64,000 nucleotides of DNA from Micromonosporaceae bacterium KJ-029 (GCA_005402585.1 BIFP01000035.1:248001-312000), one strand, 5' to 3'; numbered from the stretch's first letter, positions 17,061-25,716 are shown. Numbers and translations: made by a program. Notes: a model not told the origin generated them from the letters alone.

Positions 17061-18278
17061 GTGACGGCAGCGTTCGTCAACTGGTCCGGCAGCCTCTCTT
17101 TCACACCCGCGGAGCGCTCCGAGCCGAACGACGAGGACGAGGTACGCCGGCTGGTGCTGCGTGCCCGGGAAACCGGTACCACCGTCCGCCCGGTCGGGTC
17201 GGGCCACTCGTCGAGCCCGCTGGTCCGCACCGACGGGGTGCTGCTCAGCCTGGACCGGATGTCCGGCGTGATCGGTGAGGACGGTGACCGGGCCACGGTC
17301 TGGGCCGGCACGAAGCTGGCGGAGCTGGGCGAGCGCCTGTACGACGCGGGGCTGGCCATGGAGAACCTCGGCGACGTGGACTACCAGTCGATCGCCGGGG
17401 CCACCGCCACCGGCACTCATGGCACCGGGCTCTGCTTCGGCAACCTGTCCACGCAGGTCGCCGGAGTGCGGCTGGTCACCGGCACCGGTGAGACGCTGAA
17501 CGTCTCGGCGGAACAGAACCCGGAGCTGTTGCCGGCGGCGCGGCTGTCGCTGGGCGCTCTCGGCGTGGTCACCCAGGTCACCCTGGACCTGCATCGCCGC
17601 TTCCAGCTGCACCGCCGGGCGTGGTGCGCGCACGTCGACTGGGCGCTGGACCACCTGGCCGAGTTGCAGCACACCAACCGCAACATCGACTTCTACTGGT
17701 ACCCGCGCAGCGACCTGGCCCAGATCCGGACGATGAACCGTACGGACGAGCCGCCAGACGAACGGACCTGGTCCCCGCGCCGGATGGCCGGGTCCGTGCC
17801 CTGGGCCGAACTCCGGGAGATCCAGGTCGGTCCCACTCACCGCGCTATCCCCCAGGCCCGGGACCTGCGATTCGAGGAGATCGAGTACATGTTGCCGTCC
17901 GAGGCGTTCGCGGCCTGTTTCGCCGAGGTCCGGCGGCGGATCAAGGAACGCCACCGACGGCACGCGGGGTGGCGGGTGCTGGTGCGTAGCATCGCCGCCG
18001 ACGACATCTGGCTGAGCAACGCCTACGGCCGGCCCACCACGACCATCGCCTGCCTGCAGAACACCACGCTGCCCTACGAGGAGTACTTCCAGGACATGGA
18101 GGCGGTCTTCCGGCAGTACGGCGGCCGGCCGCACTGGGGCAAGAAGCACTGGCTGACCGCCCGGGACCTGCGCCCGCTCTATCCCCGATGGGACGACTTC
18201 CGGGCGGTGCGGCGACGCCTTGACCCGGACGGGGTGTTCCTCACCCCGGACCTGGCCCGGCTGCTGGAGGAGGAGTGA
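17061..18278 (+). CDS. FAD-linked oxidase, sugar-1,4-lactone oxidase (ALO) family
   Basis: The 405-aa product has an FAD-binding domain (residues ~15-185) with RPVGSGHSSSPLV, where the His of GSGHS is the usual site of covalent FAD, and GATATGTHGTG. The C-terminal ALO domain (residues ~185-400) ends with PHWGKKHWLTA, a hallmark of arabinono-/gulono-/xylitol-type oxidases. Two tandem GTGs (17058, 17061) follow GGAGGAG. Expected reaction: oxygen-dependent oxidation of a sugar alcohol or aldonolactone, releasing peroxide. It overlaps the ASRT-family gene. No signal peptide. Confidence 0.88.
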   Translation: MTAAFVNWSGSLSFTPAERSEPNDEDEVRRLVLRARETGTTVRPVGSGHSSSPLVRTDGVLLSLDRMSGVIGEDGDRATVWAGTKLAELGERLYDAGLAMENLGDVDYQSIAGATATGTHGTGLCFGNLSTQVAGVRLVTGTGETLNVSAEQNPELLPAARLSLGALGVVTQVTLDLHRRFQLHRRAWCAHVDWALDHLAELQHTNRNIDFYWYPRSDLAQIRTMNRTDEPPDERTWSPRRMAGSVPWAELREIQVGPTHRAIPQARDLRFEEIEYMLPSEAFAACFAEVRRRIKERHRRHAGWRVLVRSIAADDIWLSNAYGRPTTTIACLQNTTLPYEEYFQDMEAVFRQYGGRPHWGKKHWLTARDLRPLYPRWDDFRAVRRRLDPDGVFLTPDLARLLEEE

Positions 18279-18664
18279 TGCCCGACATCGGCGCCCACAA
18301 CTGGGTCGTGCCGGGCGGGCACGTACCGTTTCCCAGCACCGGCCCGGAGCCGGAGTTCACCGGGTTCGACCAGCTCTGCGTACTCAACGCCACCGACCAG
18401 GAGACCGAGCTCAGCCTGGACGTCTACTACGAGGACGCCGAGCCGATCGGGCCGTACCGGATCCGGGTCGGGGCCCGCCGGATCCGGCACGTCCGGGTCA
18501 ACGACCTGATCGACCCGGAGGCGGTTCGCCTCGACCGGCCCTACGGTTGTGTGCTGCGCTCGCCGGTACCGGTCGTGGTGCAGTTCCTGCGCCAGGACAC
18601 CCGGCTGCCCGGTGTCGTGGCCCTGACCGGGACAATGGCCTACCCGTCCCCGCCAAGCGAATAG
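18278..18664 (+). CDS. Anabaena sensory rhodopsin transducer (ASRT) family protein
   Basis: The 128-aa product matches the ASRT family in order: IGAHNWVVPGGHVPFPSTGP, then ETELSLDVYYEDAEPIGPYR, then RIRHVRVNDL and VPVVVQFLRQDTRLPG. ATG 18278 shares one base with the oxidase stop (TGATG); the upstream GGAGGAGGA acts as ribosome site. ASRT proteins form small beta-sandwich oligomers. No rhodopsin gene is present in the window. The superfamily has been predicted to bind small sugar-like ligands, which fits co-translation with a sugar oxidase. Confidence 0.85.
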   Translation: MPDIGAHNWVVPGGHVPFPSTGPEPEFTGFDQLCVLNATDQETELSLDVYYEDAEPIGPYRIRVGARRIRHVRVNDLIDPEAVRLDRPYGCVLRSPVPVVVQFLRQDTRLPGVVALTGTMAYPSPPSE

Positions 18665-18688
18665 GTTAACGACCGCTCGGCAGGGGTA
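18665..18688 (+). promoter_or_regulatory. SigB-like promoter of the FUSC gene
   Basis: GTTA (18665-18668), 15-nt spacer, GGGTA (18684-18688) match the actinobacterial SigB/SigF-type consensus GTTT-N14-16-GGGTA. The ATG at 18698 lies 9 nt downstream, so the transcript would be nearly leaderless. The same layout recurs at 19848. Confidence 0.5.
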
Positions 18689-18697
18689 GCCGGGCGC

Positions 18698-19828
18698 ATG
18701 CCGCCAGCCGACGCCATGGACTCCGCGGTGCCGGCGGCGCGTGACCGGATGGCCGACGTCGGCCGGAACAGCTGGCAGCGGCTGCAGGCCTACCTGATCG
18801 TGGCGGTGCAGGCCGGGCTCGCGGCGGCGCTGTCCTGGGTGGTGGCCAGGGAGGTGCTCGGCAACCCCGAACCGACCTTCGCCCCGGCCGCGGCCGTCGG
18901 TGTGATCGCCGCAGCACTCGGCAACCGCGCTCGCCGCACCATCGAGCTGGTGGTCGGGGTGGTGCTCGGCATCGCCGTCGGCGACCTGCTCATCCTCGCG
19001 GTCGGGACCGGGCCCTGGCAGACCGCGATAATCGTCTTCGCGGCGGTCACTGTCGCGGCGGCGGTCCGCGGCACCGGCGCGCTGATGACCCAAGCCGGCG
19101 GTACGGCCGTGCTGATCGCCACGCTGACCCCCACGACACCAGGTTTGGAGCTGCCCCGGGCGATCAACGCGCTGGTCGGTGGCCTGGTGGGCCTGTTCGT
19201 GGTGCTGGTGCTGGCGCCGATCAACCCGCTGCGCACCGTCCGCCGGGTCGCCGACCCCGCACTGGACCTCTTCGCCCGGCAGATGAGCGCATCCGCGCAG
19301 GCCCTCGCCCAGGGAGACGCCCACCGCGCGGAGCAGGTCCTGGACCAGATGCGCGCCACCGAGACGGAACTGAAGCGGCTCGACGAGATGGTCCACGCCG
19401 CCCACGAGGTGGTCCGTCTCTCCCCCGTCCGCTGGCGTCGCCGACGGACCCTGGCCGCCTACGCCCGAGGCGTGGACCACATGGACCGGGCCTACCGCAA
19501 CAGCCGAACCCTGGTCCGCCGCATCGGCACCACCCTGCGCCACGGTGAGCCGGTACCGCCCGACCTACCGGCCGCCGTCGAACAACTCGGAGAGGCGGTC
19601 CGGTTGCTGCACCGCGAGTTCCTCGCCGCCGGCGAGCCGGCGCAGGCACGGGAACGGGTGCTGTCGGCCGTCGAGCACGCGGCGGCCGCCTGCCGGCAGG
19701 ACATCGGCTTCTCCGGCACCGTGGTGGTATCCCAGCTGCGCACCGCCGCCAACGACCTGCTCCGCGCCACCGGCATACCCCGCGACGAGGCCCGCCGACT
19801 GGTCCGCCACGCCGCCGCCGGCCGGTAG
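18698..19828 (+). CDS. FUSC/aromatic-acid-exporter-like membrane protein
   Basis: The 376-aa product has six hydrophobic helices in residues ~28-185 with GGTAVLIATLTPTTPG and INALVGGLVGLFVVLVLAPI, followed by a helical cytoplasmic domain of about 180 residues rich in Arg and Glu. This is the half-sized FUSC/YgaE-type layout. ATG 18698 is used; ATG 18716 is an alternative. The SigB-like promoter just upstream suggests stress induction. Substrate unknown. Confidence 0.78.
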   Translation: MPPADAMDSAVPAARDRMADVGRNSWQRLQAYLIVAVQAGLAAALSWVVAREVLGNPEPTFAPAAAVGVIAAALGNRARRTIELVVGVVLGIAVGDLLILAVGTGPWQTAIIVFAAVTVAAAVRGTGALMTQAGGTAVLIATLTPTTPGLELPRAINALVGGLVGLFVVLVLAPINPLRTVRRVADPALDLFARQMSASAQALAQGDAHRAEQVLDQMRATETELKRLDEMVHAAHEVVRLSPVRWRRRRTLAAYARGVDHMDRAYRNSRTLVRRIGTTLRHGEPVPPDLPAAVEQLGEAVRLLHREFLAAGEPAQARERVLSAVEHAAAACRQDIGFSGTVVVSQLRTAANDLLRATGIPRDEARRLVRHAAAGR

Positions 19829-19847
19829 GCACTGACGATCACCAGGC

Positions 19848-19871
19848 GTTAGCCGCCCCCGCTGGTGGGTA
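19848..19871 (+). promoter_or_regulatory. SigB-like promoter
   Basis: GTTA (19848-19851), 15-nt spacer, GGGTA (19867-19871), identical in architecture to the element at 18665. It precedes the small membrane protein gene at 19916 by 44 nt. Confidence 0.5.
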
Positions 19872-19915
19872 ACGCACATCCTCGGGGTCAGTCGAGGGCC
19901 GAGGAGTGGGTGGCG

Positions 19916-20359
19916 ATGCGACGCGGAGCGGATGCTGCGGTGACCGGAATGGCCCGCGGAGCCATCGCGGCCATGGCCATGTCCGGTCTTCGGCAGGCCA
20001 CCACCTCGCTCGGCCTGGTGACCCAGGTACCGCCAGAGTCGGTGCTGTGCGAAACGGCCCCGCGGCTGCTGAACGCAATCCCGGTGGCCCAGCGGACCGC
20101 CCTGGTCGAGGTGATCCACTGGGGCTACGGGGCGTTCGGCGGTGTGCTGTTCGGGGTGCTCCCCCGCCGGCTACGCCGTCGAGCATGGACCGGTCCCGCC
20201 TTCGGAACCGTCTTCTGGCTGGGCTTCGAGTTGGTCATCAAGAGGGCACTGGGTATCGCCGGTGACCAGGGCGGTGCCCGCCAGAAGCTGGCCCTCGCGG
20301 CCGACCATGTCCTCTACGGGATGGTGGTGGGTGCCTCCGAGTGGCCGTACCGGGACTGA
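19916..20359 (+). CDS. Small integral membrane protein (DUF1440-like)
   Basis: The 147-aa product has about four hydrophobic segments and contains GAIAAMAMSGLRQATTSLGL near the N-terminus and HWGYGAFGGVLFGVLPRRLR in the middle. The pattern resembles DUF1440/YagU-type membrane proteins, but the assignment is uncertain. ATG 19916 is chosen because GAGGAG lies 9 nt upstream; the longer frame start at 19865 lies upstream of plausible transcription start. Likely SigB-type regulation from the promoter at 19848. Confidence 0.6.
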   Translation: MRRGADAAVTGMARGAIAAMAMSGLRQATTSLGLVTQVPPESVLCETAPRLLNAIPVAQRTALVEVIHWGYGAFGGVLFGVLPRRLRRRAWTGPAFGTVFWLGFELVIKRALGIAGDQGGARQKLALAADHVLYGMVVGASEWPYRD

Positions 20360-20391
20360 CGCCGGATACCGCAACCAGCCCTTCCCCCGAC

Positions 20392-20574
20392 TCACCAGTC
20401 GTAGAAACCCCTGCCCGTCTTGCGCCCGAGGTGTCCTGCCGCAATCAGCTCGCGCAGGATGCCGGGAGGTTCGAAGCGGGCGCCCAGTTCGCGAGCGAGG
20501 TGTTCGGCGATGGCGAGCCGAACATCGAGCCCCACCACATCGGTCGGCGGGTATGGGCGAGCCGTCCCGGGCAT
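20392..20574 (-). pseudogene. 3-hydroxyacyl-CoA dehydrogenase, C-terminal fragment
   Basis: The last 55-60 codons of a 3-hydroxyacyl-CoA dehydrogenase are readable: PPTDVVGLDVRLAIAEHLAR, then ILRELIAAGHLGRKTGRGFY and DW before TGA. This is the classic C-terminal helix and GRKTGRGFYDW signature. No upstream part of the enzyme (about 280-500 aa normally) is present: the VOC gene begins 30 nt away on the opposite strand. A truncated remnant. Confidence 0.75.
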
Positions 20575-20604
20575 GATGAGCGGTGACTCAGAAGGGAGTG
20601 TCCG

Positions 20605-21315
20605 ATGATCGGCACCTTGCGCACCGTGGTGCTCGACGCACCCGACACCCGGCGGCTCGCCGCGTTCTACACCGCCCTCGGCGGGTGGACCGTGCAGTAC
20701 GCCGACGACGAGTGGATCACGATGGAGACCGGGGACGGGTGGCGCGTCGCCGTCCAGCGCAGCCTCTTCCACGTACCGCCGCGGTGGCCCGATCCGGCGT
20801 ACCCGCAGCAGGCGCACCTCGACCTACGCGTACCGGATCTCGACGCCGGCGAGGCGTTGGCGGTCGAGCTGGGCGCCGAGCTGCTACGCAAGAACGAGAA
20901 CTGGTACACCCTGGCCGACCCGGCCGGGCACCCGTTCGACCTGTGCCTGTTTCCGGCGAAGCCGGAGACCACGCTCATGGGCGTGATGCTCGACTGCCCG
21001 GACGCCAAGGAGCTGAGCACGTTCTACGCGAAACTTCTCGGCAAGCCCGTCACGTACGAGGGCGAGGGCATGGCGATGATCGGCGAGGACGGGGCGCAGC
21101 CAGTGATGTTCCAGCAGATCACCGAGTACCACGCGCCGCGATGGCCCGACCCCGCACATCCGCAGCAGTTCCATCTCGACGTCACCGTCGACGACATCGA
21201 CGCGGCCGAGGCGGCGGTGCTGAAGCTCGGCGCCACCTCGCTGTCCTTCAGCGGGGAGAACTGGCGGGTCTACGCCGACCCGGCCGGCAAGCCGTTCTGC
21301 CTCTGCTGGGACTAG
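20605..21315 (+). CDS. Two-domain VOC protein
   Basis: A 236-aa protein with two tandem VOC domains of about 115 residues. Domain 1 starts TVVLDAPDTRRLAAFYTALG and ends YTLADPAGHPFDLCLF; domain 2 starts GVMLDCPDAKELSTFYAKLL and ends VYADPAGKPFCLCWD. Both carry the RWPDPAxPQQxHLD motif, so they are internal duplicates. ATG 20605 follows AGAAGGGAG. Proteins like this often serve as antibiotic-binding or detoxifying proteins in actinomycetes, but no ligand is indicated here. Confidence 0.88.
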   Translation: MIGTLRTVVLDAPDTRRLAAFYTALGGWTVQYADDEWITMETGDGWRVAVQRSLFHVPPRWPDPAYPQQAHLDLRVPDLDAGEALAVELGAELLRKNENWYTLADPAGHPFDLCLFPAKPETTLMGVMLDCPDAKELSTFYAKLLGKPVTYEGEGMAMIGEDGAQPVMFQQITEYHAPRWPDPAHPQQFHLDVTVDDIDAAEAAVLKLGATSLSFSGENWRVYADPAGKPFCLCWD

Positions 21316-21327
21316 GTAGGGGTGTGA

Positions 21328-22272
21328 CTAGATCGGGAAGCGGCCGCGGCGCCAGTGCCAATGGCGGCCGGCCTTGAGGTGGTCGACGATCGCGCGCTGG
21401 AGCACGGTGCGGCGCGGCAGTTGGTCGAGCGGCGTGGTCAGGGTGCGGAACACGAACCGCCGTGCCTCGACGTCGGCGTGCGGCCCTTCCGACTCCTCGT
21501 ACGGCTCCAGCTCGAACCTCCGCTGGAACCGGACGATATTGGAGTCCTCGGGCAGGTATTCCGCCAACTGCGGGTCGAGCAGCCACGAGCCGCAGGAGAA
21601 CGCCGTGTAGCGCTCGTCGGGAAAGTGGCGCGGGAAGAACGCGCGGGCCTCGTCGAGCGACGCCGCGACCGCCTCCGGGGTTATCGGCCCCGACTCGGGT
21701 ACGTGCAGGTCGATGGCGGCGTCGCCGCGCTGGTGCTGCAACCGGCCCAGCTCGTAGACGCCGCCGCGCGCGTGCAGCGTCAGCCAGCTCTGGATGATCG
21801 GCCAGCCCTCGTGGTGCATCCGCCGGTCGATCGCGAGGTTGCGGCCCAGGTCTGCGAGGGTCACCCACGACACGGCGTCGGCGATGCCGTGGTCGCGGTG
21901 GTACCCCGTGACGGCGTCGACCAGGGCCAGGTACGTGTACACGTAGAGATGTCGCCAGGCGGGGCCCCGTTCGCGCGGCAGCGCCGGACCGGGCGACAGC
22001 CAGCCGTGGCCCCCGAGATCGGCACGGACCAGGGCGATCGAGCGGTCGAGCAGCCAGCGCAGCTCCGGAGTCCACAGTGGAGAGCCGGGATCGGGCCAGC
22101 CCGCCATGATCTCGGCGGCGTCGTCCGGCCGCACCGCGAGCCGGTCGAGGATCGCGGGCGCGTCGGCCTTGGCGGGCAGCGGAGCCGACGGCTGGTCGCC
22201 GGCGAGCCGGTGCACGCGGTCGACCTCTTCGACGGGTACCCCCAGCCGGGCGGCGATGTCGTCCAGATCCAC
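21328..22272 (-). CDS. Acyltransferase-domain protein (actinobacterial NAT_N/GNAT_C type)
   Basis: The 314-aa product starts at GTG 22272 with MDLDDIAARLGVPVEEVDRV and has an N-terminal helical region, then YVYTYLALVDAVTGYHRDHG, and a GNAT-like C-terminal part with SCGSWLLDPQLAEYLPEDSN and RFVFRTLTTPLDQLPRRTVL. The pattern matches two-part N-acetyltransferase-like proteins common in actinomycetes. No substrate can be given. It lies 54 nt downstream of the PLP decarboxylase gene on the same strand, so they may be co-transcribed. Confidence 0.7.
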   Translation of the reverse strand: MDLDDIAARLGVPVEEVDRVHRLAGDQPSAPLPAKADAPAILDRLAVRPDDAAEIMAGWPDPGSPLWTPELRWLLDRSIALVRADLGGHGWLSPGPALPRERGPAWRHLYVYTYLALVDAVTGYHRDHGIADAVSWVTLADLGRNLAIDRRMHHEGWPIIQSWLTLHARGGVYELGRLQHQRGDAAIDLHVPESGPITPEAVAASLDEARAFFPRHFPDERYTAFSCGSWLLDPQLAEYLPEDSNIVRFQRRFELEPYEESEGPHADVEARRFVFRTLTTPLDQLPRRTVLQRAIVDHLKAGRHWHWRRGRFPI

Positions 22273-22326
22273 GCCGACGACCCTACCGGCCGGTCGACAT
22301 TTTCCACGGCCCGTAACGAGCGATTT

Positions 22327-23736
22327 TCAGGCCCTGCTGAGGGCGATCCGGGCGATCGCGGCTACGCTGCGGTCCACGTCCGCCTCGGTGGTCAGATGGT
22401 TGGAGACCGAGATCCGCATGAGCCGCCGGCCCCGCCAGGTTGTCGCCCCCAACCAGCAGGTGCCGTCGCGCTGCACGGCGGCGACGATCTCGTCGGTGCG
22501 CGCGTCGTCGCCGAAACCGACCAGCACCTGGTTCAGTACCACATCGTTGACGACCTCGAATCCTGCGGCACGCATCCCGTCGGCGAACCGCTGCGCCAGC
22601 GCGCAGCAGCGCTCGACGAGGCCGGTCACCCCTTCGCGTCCCAGTTCACGTAGCGCCGCCCAGACCGCAAACCCGCGCGAACGCCGAGACGACTCGGCGG
22701 TGTAGTCGGCGCCTCCCGTCGTCGCGCCCGACCCGGTGAGATAGGCGGCGGTATAGGACATCGCCGTAGCGTGCGCGTCCGGCCGCGAGGTGATCGCGAA
22801 GGCCGAGTCGTACGGCACGTTCAGCCACTTGTGACCGTCGCACGCCCACGAGTCGGCCAACTCGATCCCGTCGACCAGGTGTCGCTTCGCCGGCGAGACC
22901 GCCGCCCACAGCCCGAAGGCTCCATCCACATGTACCCACCCCCGGTACTCATGGGCGAGTTGGGTCGCTGCCCGCAGGTCGTCGCAGGCCCCCGTGTTCA
23001 CGTTGCCGGCCTGCAGACAGACGATCGTCGGCCGGCCGGCACCGGACGCCAGCACCCGCTCCAGGTCGACGACGTCGATCGCACCGTTGCGGTCGGCACG
23101 CACCGTGGCGATGGCGTCGGTGCCGATCCCGGCCAGACGCACGGAGCGGTCGATCGTGGCGTGCCGCTCATCCCCCACCACCACCCGGATCTGCGGCGCA
23201 CCACCGAGACCCCGGCGTTCGACATCCCAACCCGCCTCGGCCAGTACGTGGTGGCGCGCGGTCACCAGACCCACCGTGTTGGCGGCCTGAGCGCCGGTGA
23301 CGAACCCCACCGAGGCGGACGGCGGTACCTGCAACAACTCCTTGATCCACACAGCCGCCGCCTCCTCCGCGGCGATGCCGGCCGGTCCCAGGGCGGCATT
23401 GAACGCGTTCTGGTCCCACCCCGCCGCGAGCATGTCCGCCGCCGTCGCCGCCGGAAGCGCCCCGCCGACGACGAACCCGAAGAACCGTGGCCCCGGCGAG
23501 CCCATCAGTCCCGGCTCCGCAGCCGCGACGAGTTCGGCGAGAACCTTCTCGGGCGACGTCGGACCGGGGGGCAACGGCCCACCGAACGCCTCCCGGAGGG
23601 CCGCGAGGTCCGCCTGGGGCCGCACCGGACGGTCCGGGAGCGAGGCCCGGAACGCGGCCGCGTGCTCGGCCGCCCGCACCAGGAGTTCCCTCAGGTCGCC
23701 CGGGTCCCGGCCGGGCTCCTCGATCCACTGATCCAT
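22327..23736 (-). CDS. PLP-dependent group II decarboxylase/aminotransferase-fold enzyme
   Basis: The 469-aa protein has the family order of aromatic-L-amino-acid/glutamate decarboxylases: PRFFGFVVGGALPAATAADM, TGAQAANTVGLVTARHHVLA, the cofactor region HVDGAFGLWAAVSP, and the Schiff-base lysine in SWACDGHKWLNVPYD near residue 300. It ends with RRLMRISVSNHLTTEADVDR. Substrate unclear: a diaminobutyrate, tyrosine or tryptophan decarboxylase are all possible. It starts at ATG 23736. Cytoplasmic. Confidence 0.88.
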   Translation of the reverse strand: MDQWIEEPGRDPGDLRELLVRAAEHAAAFRASLPDRPVRPQADLAALREAFGGPLPPGPTSPEKVLAELVAAAEPGLMGSPGPRFFGFVVGGALPAATAADMLAAGWDQNAFNAALGPAGIAAEEAAAVWIKELLQVPPSASVGFVTGAQAANTVGLVTARHHVLAEAGWDVERRGLGGAPQIRVVVGDERHATIDRSVRLAGIGTDAIATVRADRNGAIDVVDLERVLASGAGRPTIVCLQAGNVNTGACDDLRAATQLAHEYRGWVHVDGAFGLWAAVSPAKRHLVDGIELADSWACDGHKWLNVPYDSAFAITSRPDAHATAMSYTAAYLTGSGATTGGADYTAESSRRSRGFAVWAALRELGREGVTGLVERCCALAQRFADGMRAAGFEVVNDVVLNQVLVGFGDDARTDEIVAAVQRDGTCWLGATTWRGRRLMRISVSNHLTTEADVDRSVAAIARIALSRA

Positions 23737-23902
23737 CGCGCACTTCCTGCGTCGTCAACCGGCGTCACGCTCACCGCAGACCGGATCGCGGCGAAGCACT
23801 CACAACGTACTCGCGGTTGCGGCACGCGCCACGCCCGCCGGACAGCAGGACGGGCCACGGGGTGGCTCCGGAGGTCGTCGCCCACGGCGCGTCAGCCTTT
23901 GG

Positions 23903-24868
23903 TCAGGCGGTGGCCTGGTGTGCCTTCGGGGTTCCGACGGTCGCGCCCGGGACGCCACCGAGCAGCGCGGCCGTCTCGCGCAGCGCCTCGTCGAGCGGCT
24001 GATGCTGCAGACCGAAGGTGGTGGTCGCCGCCGTGGAGTCCATGACGAACGGCCGGGCGAACTGGTACGCCGTGGTCCGCAGCTCGCGCAGCATCGGGGA
24101 GAGGAGGCCGGCGGCACGGAAGATCGGGCCGGGGATGGTGGCTAGCTTCGGCGCGGGCGCCCCGACCGCCCTGGTGAAGCGGGTGGCGAGTTGCCGGATC
24201 GTCAACGGCGCCGCGCTGGGCACGTGCCAGGCGCGGTTCCACGCCCGCTGGTCGGTGGCGGCGGTGACCAGCATCGCCGCCATGTCGTTGATCGAGGTCC
24301 AGGTGTGTGGCACGTCGAGCGGGGTGGGGAGGAAGGCGCGGCGCCCGGCGAGCAGCGGCTTTCCGAGCGCGAAGCTGAAGATCGACTGCGCCTGGAGGTA
24401 GTCGCTGCCGCGTACCTCGGTGACGGCGTGGATCCGGCCTGCCCGCTGGGCGGCGAGGGCGTCACGCCAGATGTCGGCGCGCAGCTTCAACTTGGGATGG
24501 GTGGCGGCGAGTGGGTTCTGCTCGGTCATCGGGCCGGTGACCTCGCCGTACCCGTAAAGGGAACCAGCCATCACCAGGGGGGCGCCGGAGCGCTCGGCGG
24601 CGGTGAGCAGCGCGGCGGCCATCGGCGGCCAGTCGGTGAGCCAGCGGTGGTAGGCCGGGTTGAGGCAGTTGTAGATCGCGGTGACGCCGTCAGCGAGTTC
24701 GCTGAGCCGGTCGGCGTCGGTGGCGTCGGCGGTGATCCGCTCGACCTGGGCGTGGGTCGGGCCCCGGCCGGAGCGGCTGACGATCCGGACCTGCTCGCCG
24801 CGCTCGGCGAGCTGTCGGGCGGTGGTCGTGCCGACCATGCCGGCGCCGACGATCAGGTGTACGGCCAT
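23903..24868 (-). CDS. NAD-dependent epimerase/dehydratase-family protein
   Basis: The 321-aa product is an atypical extended SDR: VGAGMVGTTTARQLAERGEQ (Rossmann glycine motif GAGMVG), DATDADRLSELADGVTAIYN, GSLYGYGEV with the active-site Tyr region, and PHTWTSINDMAAMLVTAATD. Start ATG 24868, with GGGGAG 9 nt upstream. Divergent from a TetR regulator with two matching palindromes between them, which strongly suggests TetR control. Substrate unknown; this group includes sugar-nucleotide and isoprenoid/flavonoid reductases. Confidence 0.85.
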   Translation of the reverse strand: MAVHLIVGAGMVGTTTARQLAERGEQVRIVSRSGRGPTHAQVERITADATDADRLSELADGVTAIYNCLNPAYHRWLTDWPPMAAALLTAAERSGAPLVMAGSLYGYGEVTGPMTEQNPLAATHPKLKLRADIWRDALAAQRAGRIHAVTEVRGSDYLQAQSIFSFALGKPLLAGRRAFLPTPLDVPHTWTSINDMAAMLVTAATDQRAWNRAWHVPSAAPLTIRQLATRFTRAVGAPAPKLATIPGPIFRAAGLLSPMLRELRTTAYQFARPFVMDSTAATTTFGLQHQPLDEALRETAALLGGVPGATVGTPKAHQATA

Positions 24869-24890
24869 TGGACGTTCTCCCCTCAGAAAC

Positions 24891-24905
24891 GAGAGCATCG
24901 CTCTC
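24891..24905. promoter_or_regulatory. TetR operator candidate 1
   Basis: GAGAGC-ATC-GCTCTC, a perfect 6-3-6 palindrome, lies 22 nt upstream of the epimerase start in the divergent promoter region. Confidence 0.65.
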
Positions 24906-24945
24906 TTGTGAGACCCATGTTCACCTATCGGCGACCCCGTCGTCA

Positions 24946-24958
24946 AGAGCACTGCTCT
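24946..24958. promoter_or_regulatory. TetR operator candidate 2
   Basis: AGAGC-ACT-GCTCT, the same palindrome core as the site at 24891, lies 25 nt upstream of the TetR start. The two sites are centred about 54 bp apart. This supports autoregulation and control of the epimerase. Confidence 0.65.
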
Positions 24959-24982
24959 CGAAAATGTGCGACACTCACTGAC

Positions 24983-25675
24983 ATGCCTGCCGCCGCCATC
25001 CGGGCCCGAGCCCGGGCCGAGATGATCAGCGAGATCAAGATGATTGCCCGCCGCCACCTCGAAACAGAGGGGGCGAACCTGTCGCTGCGTGCCGTCGCCC
25101 GGGACATGGGCATGGTTTCCTCGGCGATCTACCGCTACTTCCCCAGCCGGGACGAACTGCTCACCGCGCTGATCATCGATGGCTACCACGCCCTCGGCGA
25201 CGCCGCCGAGGCCGGCGACGCCGAGGTCACCGACCGCGCCGACCTACGCGGTCGATGGCTCACCGTCTGCCACTCGATCCGCCGCTGGGCGCTGGCCCAC
25301 CCCGCCGAGTACGCCCTGCTCTTCGGCAGCCCGGTCCCCGGCTACGCCGCTCCGCAGGACACCACCGCCGCGGCTGCCCGGACCCCGGCCGCCCTGATCG
25401 GGATCCTCACCGACGGCTTCGCCGCCGGCGCCCTGACCGACCCCGGCCCGGGTGAACTACCCGGCCCGGTCCAGGCCGACGTCGCCACCGTCCGCGCCAC
25501 CCTCTTCGCCGGGCTTCCCGAGGCCCTGCTGGCCCGGGGCGCCACCGCCTGGATCCATTGCTTCGGCGCCGTCAGCTTCGAACTCTTCGGCCAGCTCAAC
25601 GGCGTGATCGAGGCACGAAAGGAGTACTTCGACCACCAGATGCGCCAGATGTGCGACCTGATCGGCCTCCCCTGA
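24983..25675 (+). CDS. TetR-family transcriptional regulator
   Basis: The 230-aa product carries an N-terminal HTH (residues ~12-60): IKMIARRHLETEGANLSLRA, then MGMVSSAIYRYFPSRDELLT, the normal TetR recognition helix layout. The C-terminal part (residues ~85-225) contains HPAEYALLFGSPVPGYAAPQ, typical of the TetR_C_13-like group. It starts at ATG 24983. Ligand unknown. Confidence 0.92.
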   Translation: MPAAAIRARARAEMISEIKMIARRHLETEGANLSLRAVARDMGMVSSAIYRYFPSRDELLTALIIDGYHALGDAAEAGDAEVTDRADLRGRWLTVCHSIRRWALAHPAEYALLFGSPVPGYAAPQDTTAAAARTPAALIGILTDGFAAGALTDPGPGELPGPVQADVATVRATLFAGLPEALLARGATAWIHCFGAVSFELFGQLNGVIEARKEYFDHQMRQMCDLIGLP

Positions 25676-25716
25676 GGGTGGCCTCGCCACGGATCGAGCC
25701 GCTGCCTCGCTGAGCC

